A program made the translations under genes and the position numbers. A stretch of 64,000 nt of DNA from Parelaphostrongylus tenuis (taxonomy: Eukaryota; Nematoda; Chromadorea; Rhabditida; Metastrongylidae): positions 1-64,000 of the forward strand of contig JAHQIW010000678.1 of NCBI GenBank assembly GCA_019055375.1. Direction: 5' to 3'. A model generated the notes under the pieces. That model saw nothing but the letters and a program-made list of their open reading frames with translations, did not search any database and was not told the DNA's origin. Below, one piece after another: positions 12,718 through 25,580 of this stretch (within the stretch, counting starts at the first letter, position 1; every line of letters begins with the position of its first letter).

Positions 12718-15700
12718 CTCAAAGATGCTTAAATGAGCGCGATTTTAGCTACTCATCTGTGAATTTTCCTCCGCTGTGAAGAAATCCCTGGAATATCCGT
12801 ACTAGAATTGCAGATGAAACTTTGCTCTCTCGTTCTATGGGTATTACTATTTGAACCGTTTTATAATGCTAAGTAAACCTCTACGAACCCTGAGCCTAGA
12901 AGTGCGAAACATGACCTTCTTTTTGCACATGGGGCTTGTTCTTTGCTGTCTGTTACGAATGTTGTGAAATTTCATCCACATGTCCTGGTACAGCAAAAGT
13001 TTTGCGGCGAAAGTGAAACTCAATAAAACTTTCGATGGTACAGTGCAATAAAAAAGACTTTTTTGAAACACGGCAGTTACCAGAATTCCGAAAGAATGAG
13101 CAGAAAAGGCATTGTGTCTAAAAACAAGAGGTAGGCGGGATTCAGGGCAATGTATTGGCATCGCTCACTCAGCGAAATGCATTGATATCATACAGTTTCT
13201 ACTGAAGGACACGTAACTCTAATCTGTAAGGCTAGTGATTCTGGATATTCGTTCTCTTCGTTGGCCACGCGATCACCTCCATATAGAGAAATTTTGAGCT
13301 GAAGTGTCCACTTGCTGATATATCTGAGTACGCATCCCTGCTGCGTTCTATAAGCAAAGAAAAAGTTGAGTTCACAATGGAATATGCAAGGTTGGATGTA
13401 TTTCAGTGTTAACATTTTTTTCATCGCTCCAATAAAAGAGTCAGTTTTGGCATCTGTTTAGTCCATATGTTTCTCTACTACCACCTCATAAGATTCCCAC
13501 GTTACTGTCATTCATAAATGGCAAATAGCTCGTGGTCTCATCGACCCAATGCTGTGAATAAGAGAAAAAGAAGGTAAACCCGGTTCTGCATGGGATGTGA
13601 GCAGTCTCTTTGGTGACCGTGTAGTCCCGTCCTTAGAGATCAAGTACTATGTTGTCACTAGTCTGTAGGAATTCTTAATAATTGTTGAGTCTTTTGTAAT
13701 TTTTGATGTAGAAAGCCAAAAACAGGTTCGTGTAAGCATTGTCTGATGTCATTCAAAGCACTGTATCTCACGGGATTAAAATTATAAAAGTGTATCAAGC
13801 AAAGTCAGCTTTGTTTAGCCAGAAATTTGATATGATTTTAATTCAAAAAGAGGAGTACACAGCGTTTCATTAGTGTTTATAATAGACAGACAATTCTGAT
13901 GTAGTGGCATCTATAAGAAGAGGAATGGAACCCGCATTTCGTCATATTCCATAGGAAATTGTCGTCTTTGTCATACGATCTTTGGTTTTGGGATTGGCAT
14001 ACGGTATTAGATTCATCAGCTTCGTTTTTCTTAGCAGTTTAATACGACAGTATGAATTAATTTTTATTGTTGAAATAGAAGAAGACGACGAGATAAAATT
14101 CACTCAATTTTTGAAGTGAAAACTCATGAAATAGCAAATTACTGTCATATTACAAGTACTGCATAGCTTATTGCATTGAAACGTCAGTTTTAATGAGCCA
14201 CAGTCTTCATATCTTCTTTCCTTCCGCATCCCCTGTGCTATCCACTCTTTCATAACTGTTCTTCAATTGTATTTTTTATGCCACCTGTATTCGTTAATGT
14301 TTGCAGATCACGTTAGCTTATACTGAAACATTTATGGTATTGATATATATAGCACACAAAGGATATACACAGGAGGAGGTTGAGTTTTGTAGAATCCTAA
14401 CAAAAGCTTCCTACAAGCGGTGGTTACGATAATGAGTGAATAATGGCTACGACAATTGCTTGGAAAACTTACTTATCCATCTACTTTTGGCTATTTCGGT
14501 AAGGAGAGGAGTTTCATTAGGAACTGCTTCATCCTGCTACCGACTTCAAATGAAGATATACTGGTGTGAAAACATGGATAAGCTTAACATAAACTGATAG
14601 TTTCGTCAAAATAACAGATTTGCTTAGATCTATTATCGAGAATTACTGGAACATTTTATCACTGTGGAGCACACTAAATGACTGAGATCATCCTCAGCTC
14701 TACACTGATCATCTTCATGAATAGTTCATGTCGAGTATGTTATTGCAATGTTCTTAGTGTAGAGATCACAACACCTTTTCATTTACTGTCACTCTTCAAC
14801 CCTCTGTTAGGGTTCCTAAAAAGCGTTCTCATAGGTACAAAGCACGTTGTTATGATACCAGACCTCATAAAAGGCTCACAACATGTCATATTATCAGATT
14901 ATCACTGTTTTTGAGCGAGATATATATATATATATACAGTCGAAAGTAAAAGTATAAATCATTCTACCAGCCATAAGCGCTCGGCTGTGACACTGCAGTT
15001 CGGGGGAGTTTACCACTCGACATGCGGTGATTAAATTAATCCGGCATCGATTCCTTTATGAATAGGGCATATATCCTCTTACAAGGGATCAATTTAACCA
15101 TAGGGTACCCGACGACTGATGATCTTGGAAAGGCGGAACAATCCTGTCTAGTACTGAATAAGTGACATACCAGACTACATGAGAGGTTCAAAACATGAAC
15201 TATTCATGAAGATTATTAGTGCAGAATTGATGGATGATTTCAATCCTTTAGTGTGCTTCACAGTGATAAAATGCTACCGTAGATATCGACAATATAATTT
15301 CAGAAACTTTGTTTTTGACAGAAGTATCAGTTTATGTTAATCTTATCCGTGTTTTCACATCAGTACACCTTCATTGAAGTTAGTCAGCGGGAAGAAGCAG
15401 TTCATAATGAAACTTCGCTTTCCTCACAAAAATAGCCAGAAATCGAATGGATGGGCGAGTTTCTAAGCATTTGTTCTAGCCATATTCACTCATTATCGTA
15501 ACCACCAATTGCTGAATCATTGTTAGGATTTCTCAAATTCAATTTTCCACGGAGTATATCCTTTGTGTGTTATATGCACCAACACCATATATGTTTCAGC
15601 ATGAATCAACATGATCTGCAGACAAGAACAAATTCAGATGGCATAAAAAAGACGAATGAAGAACAACTGAGGAAAAAGTGGATAGCAGAGAGGATGCGAA

Positions 15701-17165
15701 AAAAGGAAAAATGAGAACTGTGATTCATTAAACCTGACGTTTCAAAGCAATAACGATGTAATACTTATAGTTTGGCAGTAATTCACTATTTCAGAGTTTC
15801 AATTCAAAAAGTTGAGTAAAGTCTATTTTGACGGCCTTCTTCTATTTCTAAAATAATATTAATCCGTACAGTCATACATAAAGTGTTAAAAAAGACGAAG
15901 CTGATTAATCTAATACCGTATTACGAAGCCCATAAACCTAAGATCGTATGACAAAGACAAGGATTTCAATATAATATGACAGAATACGGGCTCCATTCTT
16001 CTTATAGAAGCCACTACATCAGAACTGTCTGTCAATTATGAACACTAAAGTATGCTTTGTATTCCTGTATCTGAAATAAAATCATATATTTCTGGTTAAA
16101 CAAGGCTGTCTTGTGCTTTGAACACTTTTGTAATTTTATTTTTGTGAAATATAATATTTTGAAAGACATCGGACAGATGCTTGTACGATTCTGTTTCTGG
16201 CCTTCTACATCAAAAATTACAGCAGAGCTCGGTGATTAATAATACTTCCTACAAGCTAATGGCGACATAAATTTGTTCTCTAAGGATGGACTCTACGGTC
16301 GCCAAAAGACAGCTCATATTCCCATGTGGAACCGGGTTTTTTTTCTTATTCCCAGCATTGGGTCGATGAGAGCACGAGCTGTTTGCCGTTCAAGAATGAC
16401 AGTGACTTGGGAATCTTGTGAGGTGGAGCAGGCCTTAAACATAGTATGAACTGAACAGATATTGAATCTTTATTGGAGTGATGCAAAAAACCTCTAGCAA
16501 TGAAATACATCTAACCTTGCGTATTCTATTGTAAACTCGCCTTTTCCTTCGGTTATAAAATACAAAGGGGATGCGTGCTCAAACATATCAGCAAGCGGAC
16601 ACTTCAGTGCAAATTTTTTTCATATGGAGGTCATCGCGAGGCCAACAAGCGAAACGAGTAGCCAGAAATCACTAACCTCACAGATTACAGCTGCATATCC
16701 TTCAATAGAATATGTGAATGTTATTAGCACATTTCGCTGAGTGAGCGATGTCACTACATTGTCCTGAATCTCTTTTACGTCTTTCGAGTTTCACATCCAC
16801 CAAATATTGTTAGGTACGATTCCGTCATCCCGACATACTTTCGAGCCTTTGGACGCAAGGCCTTTTCGGTCCAATTCTTTCAGACTTTTGGATCTAGATA
16901 ACTTGAATATCGGCAATTTTATTACTAAACTTGTTCCCTGAAAAGGGCTTTTTAAGTGTAGCAGCGAAAATAATATTGATGCTTGGCACGAAGTCGAAGT
17001 TTTTGCTGGGCCAAGATATGCGGTTGGAATTTCGTACCATTCGCAAGCATACAAAAAGCAACAAGCGATGGAACCGTACGCAAAACTTAGGAATTTCTAC
17101 GAAACGGAGAAAGTTTACAGATAAAAAGCTAAGATCGCGCTCTTTCGAGGCTGCTTTGAAATAAA
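12718..17165. repeat. Large diverged palindrome (inverted repeat), about 2.2-kb arms
   Basis: The left arm (about 12718-14740) reappears as its reverse complement in the right arm (about 15190-17165). Examples: TCATCGACCCAATGCTG at 13538 with CAGCATTGGGTCGATGA at 16353; CTTCATGAATAGTTCATG at 14713 with its complement at 15194; and the CGCTCACTCAGCGAAATG region near 13162 with CATTTCGCTGAGTGAGCG near 16730. Pair midpoints fall at 14950-15000. The arms differ by many substitutions and small indels, so it is old. A (TA)n tract sits at the centre. The inner 450 bases also hold a direct repeat (ATACCAGAC..TCAT at 14855 and 15168). Open frames inside are not supported as genes. It may be a fold-back transposon or an inverted duplication. 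Confidence 0.8.
14919..14936. repeat. (TA)n at the palindrome centre
   Basis: Simple TA repeat close to the symmetry point of the large inverted repeat. Confidence 0.9.
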
Positions 17166-17299
17166 ATGTTCTTCATTTTCACATGCGAATCCCAGTAGTT
17201 TTAGCAATCAATTCGTGTTTCGTTTCTCATGAGCGGCGTAGAGTACTGGTTGAGCGAATCTCCTTACAATCTCAAAGATAGCCTTGATATGGCATTCCA

Positions 17300-17396
17300 C
17301 AAAGCGTTGTTGTTGACTGCCGGAGAGGGTTGAGAGGTGGAACTGTGCTCCACGGCGCCGTAACGAGCTTAACTACCACTCGGCCACGGCGCCCCC
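17300..17396 (-). repeat. tRNA-derived SINE-like unit
   Basis: On the minus strand GGGCGCCGTGGCCGAGTGG followed by TAGTTAAG resembles a leucine- or serine-type tRNA A-box region. A weak B-box-like AGCACAGTTCCACC lies about 50 bases on. The acceptor stem does not pair, so it is SINE-like rather than a functional tRNA. Confidence 0.45.
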
Positions 17397-18689
17397 AGAA
17401 GAAAGCATTAGTGTCTAATATTAAGTCGCCCGTGACCAGGTTCTCATTGTCAATTTTACCTTCTTCCACATTGTTGCACGATGTAATGCACACTTAGTTA
17501 CATAAGAACTTGTTTTGCCCACGTTGAGAAAGTGTGTACAATAGGATAGTCACGACCACAGATAAGTGATCATAATAATAGAGCAACACATCACTGCAAA
17601 ATTTTATGAGATTTCTTAGAATTTCTTTTTCTCGTTCATTTCCAGCATTTCTCTGCACACCATCGACGGAATATTGAAGAAAAGATGAGGTTTTGGAAAC
17701 GTAAATATAGCAAAAAAGAGTGAAAACTACAAACCGATTGTGAAAGGAATGCTTCCTCGTACGAGATCAACCTGACTTTGGCACGTTTCTAACGATATTT
17801 TCCAAAAATGATATCATGGAACATGATGTCAAGTCGAATTTGAGAGAATGACTCGGATTAAGAGTGTCTAGAAAGGGTTGGCATTTACTGCAGGAATCTG
17901 TGACTGTGAAAAGAGTCGCTTGCATTTGATATGTTCGCGCAATCATGCTTCACAAAATTCGAATATTTCACGCGTCATTACACCGCGGCTTGAGGGTTTC
18001 GTATTCTTTCTGGATGTTGTAGAATGCTGGCTCAGACGAAATACCCTGAGGTGAGACGAAAGCAGCCAAACCAAGGTGATCTCAGGCAGTCAGTTGACTG
18101 ATTGCAAGTAGGTGTCGGGGAACGCATTGAGCCACTGCCATGTTTATCTCCTTGCTTCCAGATATACTTTATCACTAATCAGTGAAATATTCCGCCCATG
18201 TGTTATAATTAATAATCAATATACATACTGATGATCCTGCGTCTAGCGACCGCTCAAAGTCCAAGGCTAAACACGTCATCAGTTGCGTCGAAGTGCCCAC
18301 GGATTGAATAACATGCTTATAAACTTGATACAAATAAAGTGTTTAGACACATTCCAGCGCAACTCACAAACACCAAAATAATTTTGGCCGTCCACGTAGC
18401 ACGTCTACTAACAAGGCGCACCGCGCTGGGGTTCTTCGATGCTATCATCTTTCATACTAATGTACCGAATAACTCTACATTGCAAACCAACCTCGAATAC
18501 CTTATGCAGCATAAAGAAGCAAAAAACATGTATAGCTTGTCAATGTGGCAGGTCATGGGCCTACCGAGAAAAGCCTTAACTGCTTATTCATTTAATCAGC
18601 ACAGATAAGAGATCTGGCAGTGGGAGACCTATTAGCCACTGGTCTGGTATTTCCCTTATGTTCAGAATGGAAGCCCCCACATTAGATCT
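17397..18689. other. Gene-poor stretch
   Basis: No supported exon. The 18339-18608 open frame has no splice signals; it lies just before the RTE copy. Confidence 0.35.
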
Positions 18690-19910
18690 CCACTCGTAAC
18701 TCTACTGTAGATTTACGGATGATTACTTTGTCATTATGGTCATGAGTTCGACCACATGACTCACTGCAGTTCCACGCGAGCACAAACTACCGCTCTTTCT
18801 CACTTTCATCGATTTGAAGAAAGCCTTTGAATCAGTGGACACAGAGCGGTCATAGAAGCTCTGGAGAACCAGGGCGTCCCTATTCGGTACATAACGATCC
18901 TTGATGAGCTATATAGAGATTTCCCGATCAAAATATCACCATTATACAACAATATTACCATCGACATGAGAAAAAGGGTCCGACAAGGCGATACAATTTC
19001 TCAGAAAGTATTCACTGCTACCTTCCAAAATATCCTGCGAACATTAGAATGGGACGACATGGGGGTGAAAATCGACGATCGGCAACTGAATCCATTTTTG
19101 CTTCGCTGGTGATATCATCCTCATAACACCAAGCATCAGCCAAGCAGAACGAATATTGACCGATTTCGACAACGCCTGTGGAAAGATTGGTCTTACTAAA
19201 TCTAACGAAAACGATGTTCATGAAAAACGGATGTGCTTTCAGTGCTCCATTCACGCTCAACGAAACGAAAGTCTCTGAATGCTCCAGTTACGTCGTGAAA
19301 TCTCGTGAAATCAACATGATGAACGACTTAGCTCCAGAGTTCAAAGAGATGGGGAACGTTTAAGAGCATTGAGGATAATTGAAGAGAAAAAAGAACATTC
19401 GACTTCAAGCCACTTTTCCGACTCGACGATTATCCCTGCCCTAACGTATGTAGCAGAAAGCTGGTCAATACATAAGAAGGATGAAAGATCACTTGGCGTT
19501 ATTGAACGCGCAGTAGAAAGGTCTATGCTGGGAGTATCCCGTATCTCGCCCCTTCTCCAATCCGAAGTCCCGACCTACGTCAAAGATCGAAGATCAAAGA
19601 CGCCGTTCTACACGTCAGGATGTCGAAAAATAAGGTAGGCTGGATGCGCTTCAATGACAACCCATGGACGAGAGTCGTTACGGACTGGATTCCTTGGGAT
19701 ATCAAGCGCTCTACAGGAAGATCACCGACCCGGTGGTCCGATTTCTTCATGAAAACACTAGAATAAAGATAAGATGCTTAACGAATCTCCCGAATGAGGA
19801 GGATCCACTGGGCTGTCTTGCACGCGCTGGGGAAATTGGAAGCGCTGCTGGTGCGGCTCGATCACTCAACGATTAAGGGGACGGCAGGTGATACAGGTGA
19901 TACTTTGTCA
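18690..19910 (+). mobile_element. RTE-type retrotransposon, reverse transcriptase and 3' end, broken
   Basis: Plus-strand reading shows RTE reverse transcriptase: LPLCLTFIDLKKAF near 18800, VRQGDTISQKVFTA near 18990, then the thumb and C-terminal regions with TYVAESWSIHKKDER and VIERAVERSMLGVSR near 19450-19540. It ends with a short tail carrying GGTGATACAGGTGATAC repeats at about 19890. At least four frameshifts or stops separate these blocks, and the FADD-type catalytic block is damaged. The 5' endonuclease is missing. Dead copy. Confidence 0.8.
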
Positions 19911-20599
19911 TCTGCTCCACACATAGAAAGATGAGCAAATTTTTGAGTTGTTGAACGAACAGTCAGTGTACATGAAACTATCCAGAGAGTAATCAAAAGT
20001 AAATTGACAGTTGATTATTCTCATTCATTACATTTCATCTCACCCTAATGCACAAAATGTACGCTTGTGAAAAACCTATCTCGATGATTCTCTAGCGTGT
20101 GCATGGGAAGAGAGCAAAAGGAAGAGTTACTAGACTAGACGCAAAAGATAACCATTTCTCAACAGCTAAGATACGATGGTAGCTTCTCGGATCAGACTTC
20201 AAGGGGTAAAATAGCTCCCCAAAACGATAGGTTTCAAAAAAATAATCTCTAATTCTTTCTTTTATCTCTAGAATGTAATCTCAGCTGTAATAAGTCGCTT
20301 AGAACGGGTCTATCAATAGCACGTAGTTAAAATAATACTTGAGACTCTATTGCGCCGGCTAATATGTAAGCGTCGTCCACATCAAGGGCAAACTTTCACA
20401 TCTGCTCTTTAGCCGTAAAACTACCGATTGATTGATGGAAAAACTTGATAGCCATGGATCACACAAGCGACGAATTCAAAACGTTATCAGAACCTAATAT
20501 TAAATTTAACCTAAATTGAACCGCCTAGTACTAATCTCTTACCAAAAGATTCGCATATATTTGTAATGGTAATATTGTTAGTGAGGGTGACGTAACGTA
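19911..20599. other. Intergenic stretch
   Basis: Nothing recognised. A TTGTTAG acceptor-like site at about 20575-20581 could serve the gene that starts at 20600. Confidence 0.35.
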
Positions 20600-21305
20600 A
20601 TGGCTAATGATGAACGTATCAGGAGCAATAGTGAAAAACAAGGCGCTGGTGCAATCTCCTCTCCTAACACTCCTTTGCAAACAATCAATCGGACGTCTAA
20701 GAATTCCTTAACTTGGCTACTTTCTAGGATGCGTAGAGAAGCCGAATTTAGGTCATCGGAGCACCTCGTCGTCACAAAAAAACAGAACATTAAAGAGGAG
20801 ATTCCTATAGGTATATCTAGTAAGAAGAACAATGCGCTTAAGCGAGATACAGGTAGAAATTTGTCTGCACAAGTAATTTTTTGGCTAATTTTTAGCAAAT
20901 TTACAAACTTCAAAGAAGAAAAACACCGTGCGGATCTGTGGTGAGTCACGAGATGAAGAGAATGAAGGATTAGATGCGCATTGACTTGTGGCGCAGCCAT
21001 GAAAACAGTATTGAAAATGCATGAGCTTTGGCATATCATTCGTCGACTATCGTATAATTTGTAATTTGGCAAGTATAGGGCACGGAAAAAATGAATCCAA
21101 TATTGCCACAAAAAAGAAATCGATCTCGCTAAAGAAGACCTCAAAACTCGTAACATATATGTTTGAGTACTTGAATGATCAAAATTCCATTTCATCGCTA
21201 ATTTCTCGCTTCAATGAGATCTCCTTTTATAGAAAGCTGCAAGCTCCAACGAGATCTGTGGATGAGATGAGTGACGAAATGTCGCTTGGAGTGCAGAAAA
21301 TATGA
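20600..21305 (+). CDS. Probable two-exon gene, unrecognised protein
   Basis: Exon 1 runs from ATG at 20600 to 20940 and ends at a perfect GTGAGT donor (phase 2). The best acceptor is TTTGGCAAG before 21077, where a single base completes the codon and the frame stays open to TGA at 21303-21305. The product would be about 190 residues, hydrophilic, rich in Lys, Ser, Arg and Asn (start MANDERIRSNSEKQGAG; near the C-terminus RSVDEMSDEMSLGVQ), with no signal peptide and one mildly hydrophobic patch near the exon 1 end (VIFWLIF). AATAAA follows at about 21437, inside a repeat. The minus strand also has a 618-base open frame (21195-20578), but it crosses the intron and is Phe/Leu/Ser-rich as expected of an antisense shadow. 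Family unknown. Confidence 0.45.
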
Positions 21306-21349
21306 AATCTTGCTATAAGACTACCGTCAGGCTTCAGTGTCCAGCTTTC

Positions 21350-21560
21350 AGGAACAGTTTTTTCAGCTGAAACCTCGACAATTTTAATGCTGTACTTCTG
21401 TTTTGAAAAGGCTTTTTCAGTGCGTTTTAGCAGCAAGAATAAAATTAAGTTCAACACTCTATGGGTTTTTCGCTGAACATAACTTTTACTTTAGACTTTT
21501 AGTATGAATCGGTAGCTTAATTTTTGGCGATTTCAATATTTGTCAATTGAAAAAGAACTA
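21350..21560. repeat. Dispersed repeat, 'AGCAGCAAxAATAAAAT' family
   Basis: Core GCGTTTTAGCAGCAAGAATA followed by AAGTTCAACACTC and a GAACATAACTTTTACTTTAG block. The same arrangement recurs, in both orientations, near 5530, 11275, 13020, 16950, 32440, 32610, 33020, 35480, 60170, 60560 and 60730. Confidence 0.6.
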
Positions 21561-21870
21561 TAGCTTAATTTGCTTACTTTCCTAACCACTCGTGGTTTAT
21601 TTGGGCTGACTACGACTTAATTTAGAATCGCTTCATAAGTTTTATTGACACATAGGACATGATTTTGATGTTTATCTATGCCTTGACACAAGCTTGGTTT
21701 TAATCCCATCCAAATTCGGCTACAAAACTAGAGCTTAAGCTAAGGCTCTCACGGTACTTTGAACAAACTAGCTAAACAGTGTGGTAAGCTAAGAAGCTAT
21801 TGAAAAAAAGCAAAGTGATGAATAGAAGTGTCATTAAGGTTGTCGGAGCATTGAATAAGATTCTTTTCAG

Positions 21871-22036
21871 GAGAGCATTATTAGATGATCGCGGATTCGT
21901 GGCCGCAAATGTTCTCAAAAATACGACCATTTTCCTCATGCGCTTTAGACCATCACGAACTGCTCACTATGCACTGCAGCATATTTTTAACCTCGAGCAG
22001 CAACTGATTGTCCCAGTCGAATACAAGATAGTGTGA
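21871..22036 (+). CDS. Candidate terminal exon, unrecognised
   Basis: TTCTTTTCAG at 21861-21870 is a strong acceptor. It is followed by one base that completes a codon and then 54 open codons and TGA at 22034. The encoded peptide (RALLDDRGFVAANVLKN, then FRPSRTAHYALQHIFNLEQQ) looks like real protein and there is no competing antisense frame. I could not find a donor in matching phase in the gene at 20600, so it may belong to a different gene or to an exon I missed. Function unknown. Confidence 0.4.
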
Positions 22037-25000
22037 GATTACCCTCACCGACGCGTCGACGGTCCGTGAGGGAGCTCGAGTTTGCTTTGAATTTTCACAT
22101 AACCAAAATTGCTGTTGTTCTCAACTATTTGGTTATCCCTTCCCTGATCTGATCACACTTGATTCTCTTGATATACAAGACGAATGGTTGTGCCAAAAGT
22201 GGAATGATACCTCCAGTTAGCATTCTATATCGTAATAAAAGAGTTTTGGTGATAGGATGTTCTTTCATCGTGAATGCGAACACTCGTGAATCTTGATGGC
22301 ATTTTTTCAGCCTCAGTCTCCTTTCGTTCTCAAGGAACTTGTTGATGATTGAAGATACGATAAGATGCTTTAGCTTGAAGGATTGAGGAAATTCAGCACA
22401 ACTTCGGAGATATATTCAGAGAGGCTGATTTTAGCCTTTTCCAAGTTTGTTATGTCAGTGGCTTATTTACATTTCGGCGGTCTTCCCTGCTTTATCAGAG
22501 CCACTTTAAACCCTAATGCGCAATTTCTTAACCAGTTTATACCCCATACACCCTACCTCCAAATGAATGGAAGTTTTATAGAAAGGTTTTTGAAAGACAT
22601 TCGATCATAGGAGAACTTTTACGTTTTCTGACAAGCAGCTCTTAGTATTTGGTCAAGCTCTCCTTAATCTGCCAGACACTTTAAAAAATGATTTCACTCA
22701 GACTGTTTTCATCGTTATAGCTCGACTTCTTCTTTCTGCTCAATAACATAAATTCTTTTCCACCTTGTGAGCAGGGGGTAAAAGCCCAGTAAAACGGTTT
22801 CCACCCTTATTGCTTCTTCCCTAATCAAATTTTGCGATCCTACATCCGCTCTCTCACAGCTTTCTTATTCTCGCGTTAGAATTTACAGCAATAAAGTTAT
22901 GATAGTATTTTTATTACGGATAACTTCCTAAAAATTTCTAATAGATGCGTTTATTCGTACTCATTTGCACATCAGTCGGTGAATAGCAATTGAAGTAGTG
23001 ATGTTCATATGTTGTGTCAATTGAAGACTGAAAACAGCCATGCAGGAGGAAAGGATCTCCAAAGAGTCGACAAGACAGGCAATGGACAGGTGGACGACAG
23101 AGCTAATGCCACCAACATTTAAAACGAGACTTTTTTGCCTCGGAAGGCAAGGCCCTGGTTATTCAGTTGATGTATGTTGGTCTTGCCGTTTTTCGTTTCT
23201 TGCACGGCAATTACATGGTGTTCAATGCGATCTACTGTTATGAATTGCGTGAGAGTGAGCGTTAAAGGAGAACGCTCATATTTTACGTCCTAAGTGAGAA
23301 GAAATCTCCACATGTCATGGGCGCAGTCGGCACATTCGGTACCACTGACATCCTACGTAAAACGAGACTTTGTGTGCTCTTACCGGTCAGCTCATCGCTT
23401 GATATCGTGAACTAGAACGCTTAGTGTGTTGATTAATGAGATTGGACTGATGTTAGTTGGACGACTTGATCATTCTGAAATCCTGACTTAACCTTGCAGA
23501 GGCATTTGCAAGTACCCACTACTATGCGGATCTGAGGAAAGTGTATTTTCGGCAACGACTCCATCGATTAGTCTTCCTACTAATTGATTCGGACACGAGA
23601 TTTAGCACAAATCAAAAACGAAGGCAGCATTGAAGACGATGAGCGATTATTTGAGGCCGATGTAGAAGCCAATTTGTGACGACATATCATTTGTTTTACA
23701 GTCACTCACTCGAAAGATACGTTATTTGGGTTGAAAGAAACTAATCCAGCTCTACTGTACATAGTAGGATGCCGTAAGATCGGAATTCACCAGGATGGGG
23801 CGTATTATCAGCTGGTTCCAGAAAGACGTAGAAAAACCCATTCTACTTCATTTAGCTGACTTATCGGAGACAAAAAATTGCTATACTTGAGAGAGGATTT
23901 ATAAATGCATGTGTATTTTTAGGAGAAATGCAAAAATGTTTAGTAGAGTCCTCAAACAAAAAAATATGATTCTGTTGGTGAATCGTTAAGAGTGGAGCAT
24001 AGATGTAGGTAAGAGATCTAAAGTGTGGTGGGGCAAATGGAGGTCTTACTTAAGCAGTTTTGTACGGTGAATTTTGAAGAAGTAACAAAAGTGTATTAAA
24101 CAGTAGGATGACCGTGATCTTATCTTTGAGCATAATGTTAAAACAAAGCTATTCCGCTATCATATGGAAGTGTATGTCAATAAAGACATTCATAACAGAC
24201 ACTCATCGATTTTCATAATGACATCTGAACCATTACAGCTTCAGTATTCTCGAACTCTGACAATATTTTACTTTTCCTTTAAACACTACAGATTTTATGT
24301 TCATTGAAATCGTAGAGTTAAATAAAATAATAATATAAGATGACTGAAAGAACATCAATTGTGGAAAGCTGCAAAAGATATATAAAAAATTTGGATTACC
24401 AATTATAGAAAAAGAATGAAAAAAGGATATAGAATGAGGAAATTCAGAAGCAAATAAATACTCGCAAGGCAAAATGGAAAAAGGTCACAAAGTCAAAGAA
24501 CTGAGAAGAAGAAAAGAGGAAAGGAAGTGTAAGTCAAAGAAGAATAACAAGGATTGAAAGTGGTAGAGTGCATTAGAAAAGCTAAAAAGAAGTTATTCGT
24601 TACAAATGTCATAAATTATCTAAAAAACTGAAGAAACAGGAGCAAGCAGAACAATTGCAGAAGAAGTAAAAATACGAAGAACAACTTGGGTAATAATTAC
24701 AAAAATTTCGTTGTACAGAAACATACTGGTAACCAATTGGTAATAACTGGTAATAACTCATAACAACTAATGTAGCTGGTACTAACTAGTAACACAAAAA
24801 CTAATTCAAAACTTACTCGCGACTGGTAATAACTCTCAACTGAAAAACAAGCTGGCAATTTGGAGTAGTCGTCTGACAGTAGAAAACATGTTATTCTATC
24901 CAACTATATAGCGTTCAAAGAATTTGCATAGTCATCTATCGGCTTGTCATTTGCCGCAACGATTTAGTGAGCGAGATTTCCGCTGAGCTAGGGTGGCTCA

Positions 25001-25580
25001 AAAACGAGAATAGACGATGTCTTATCGAATTCCTAGGACGTCTAGTGAAGTTATCGAAAACGTCATGTGACGACTTGCGAAATCCAATCGGTTGTTTGCC
25101 ACTTTTGGGGTCAATTCGTAGTAATTCTGAAAGCACACAAAAGAGCACTCAGTTAAGCAGCTGGAGAGAATTCGATGGCACTTATATGATAGTTGTAGGC
25201 AATAGTGATAAGTCGTAAACATTGGTATCAGATACCCAAGGTCGAAGTTTTTCAGTCCACTAGTTGATTACTCGTGAGAACATTTTTACATCTAAGAGAA
25301 TTGTGTGCTAGGCCAAAATTATTTTTTTTTGTATATCGCTTGTGAAGTGCCAACGGGAATATGCTGCTGGATTAATGGGATAGATAACACTGACAACGAA
25401 ACAAAATGATATAAGTAAAATAAACTGGATTACTAATACCACCATGAGAATGTGTGTGATCCTTCAGTGAGATTCAATTCATGCAGAAACCATAACGAGC
25501 TGATTAATCGCCGTAGAATTATCCGCGCGATTACGGTCAGATGTCAGACAATCGAATGGAAGCCTCTGAGTGACGGTGGT
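22037..25580. other. Gene-poor stretch
   Basis: Open frames at 22383-22610, 23040-23243 and 24967-25218 have no splice or family support. The purine-rich section at 24400-24680 is AG-rich on the plus strand. No gene is supported. Confidence 0.4.
24721..24840. repeat. Imperfect tandem repeat, AACTGGTAATAACT units
   Basis: Repeated TAACTGGTAATAACT-like words, about 12-15 bases long and diverging to the right (GGTACTAACTAGTAAC). The minus-strand open frame here is a by-product of the repeat. Confidence 0.6.

Noticed and set aside
20578..21195. 205-codon minus-strand open frame
   Set aside because: Phe/Leu/Ser-rich, crosses a well-marked plus-strand intron and has no splice or poly(A) context; judged antisense shadow.
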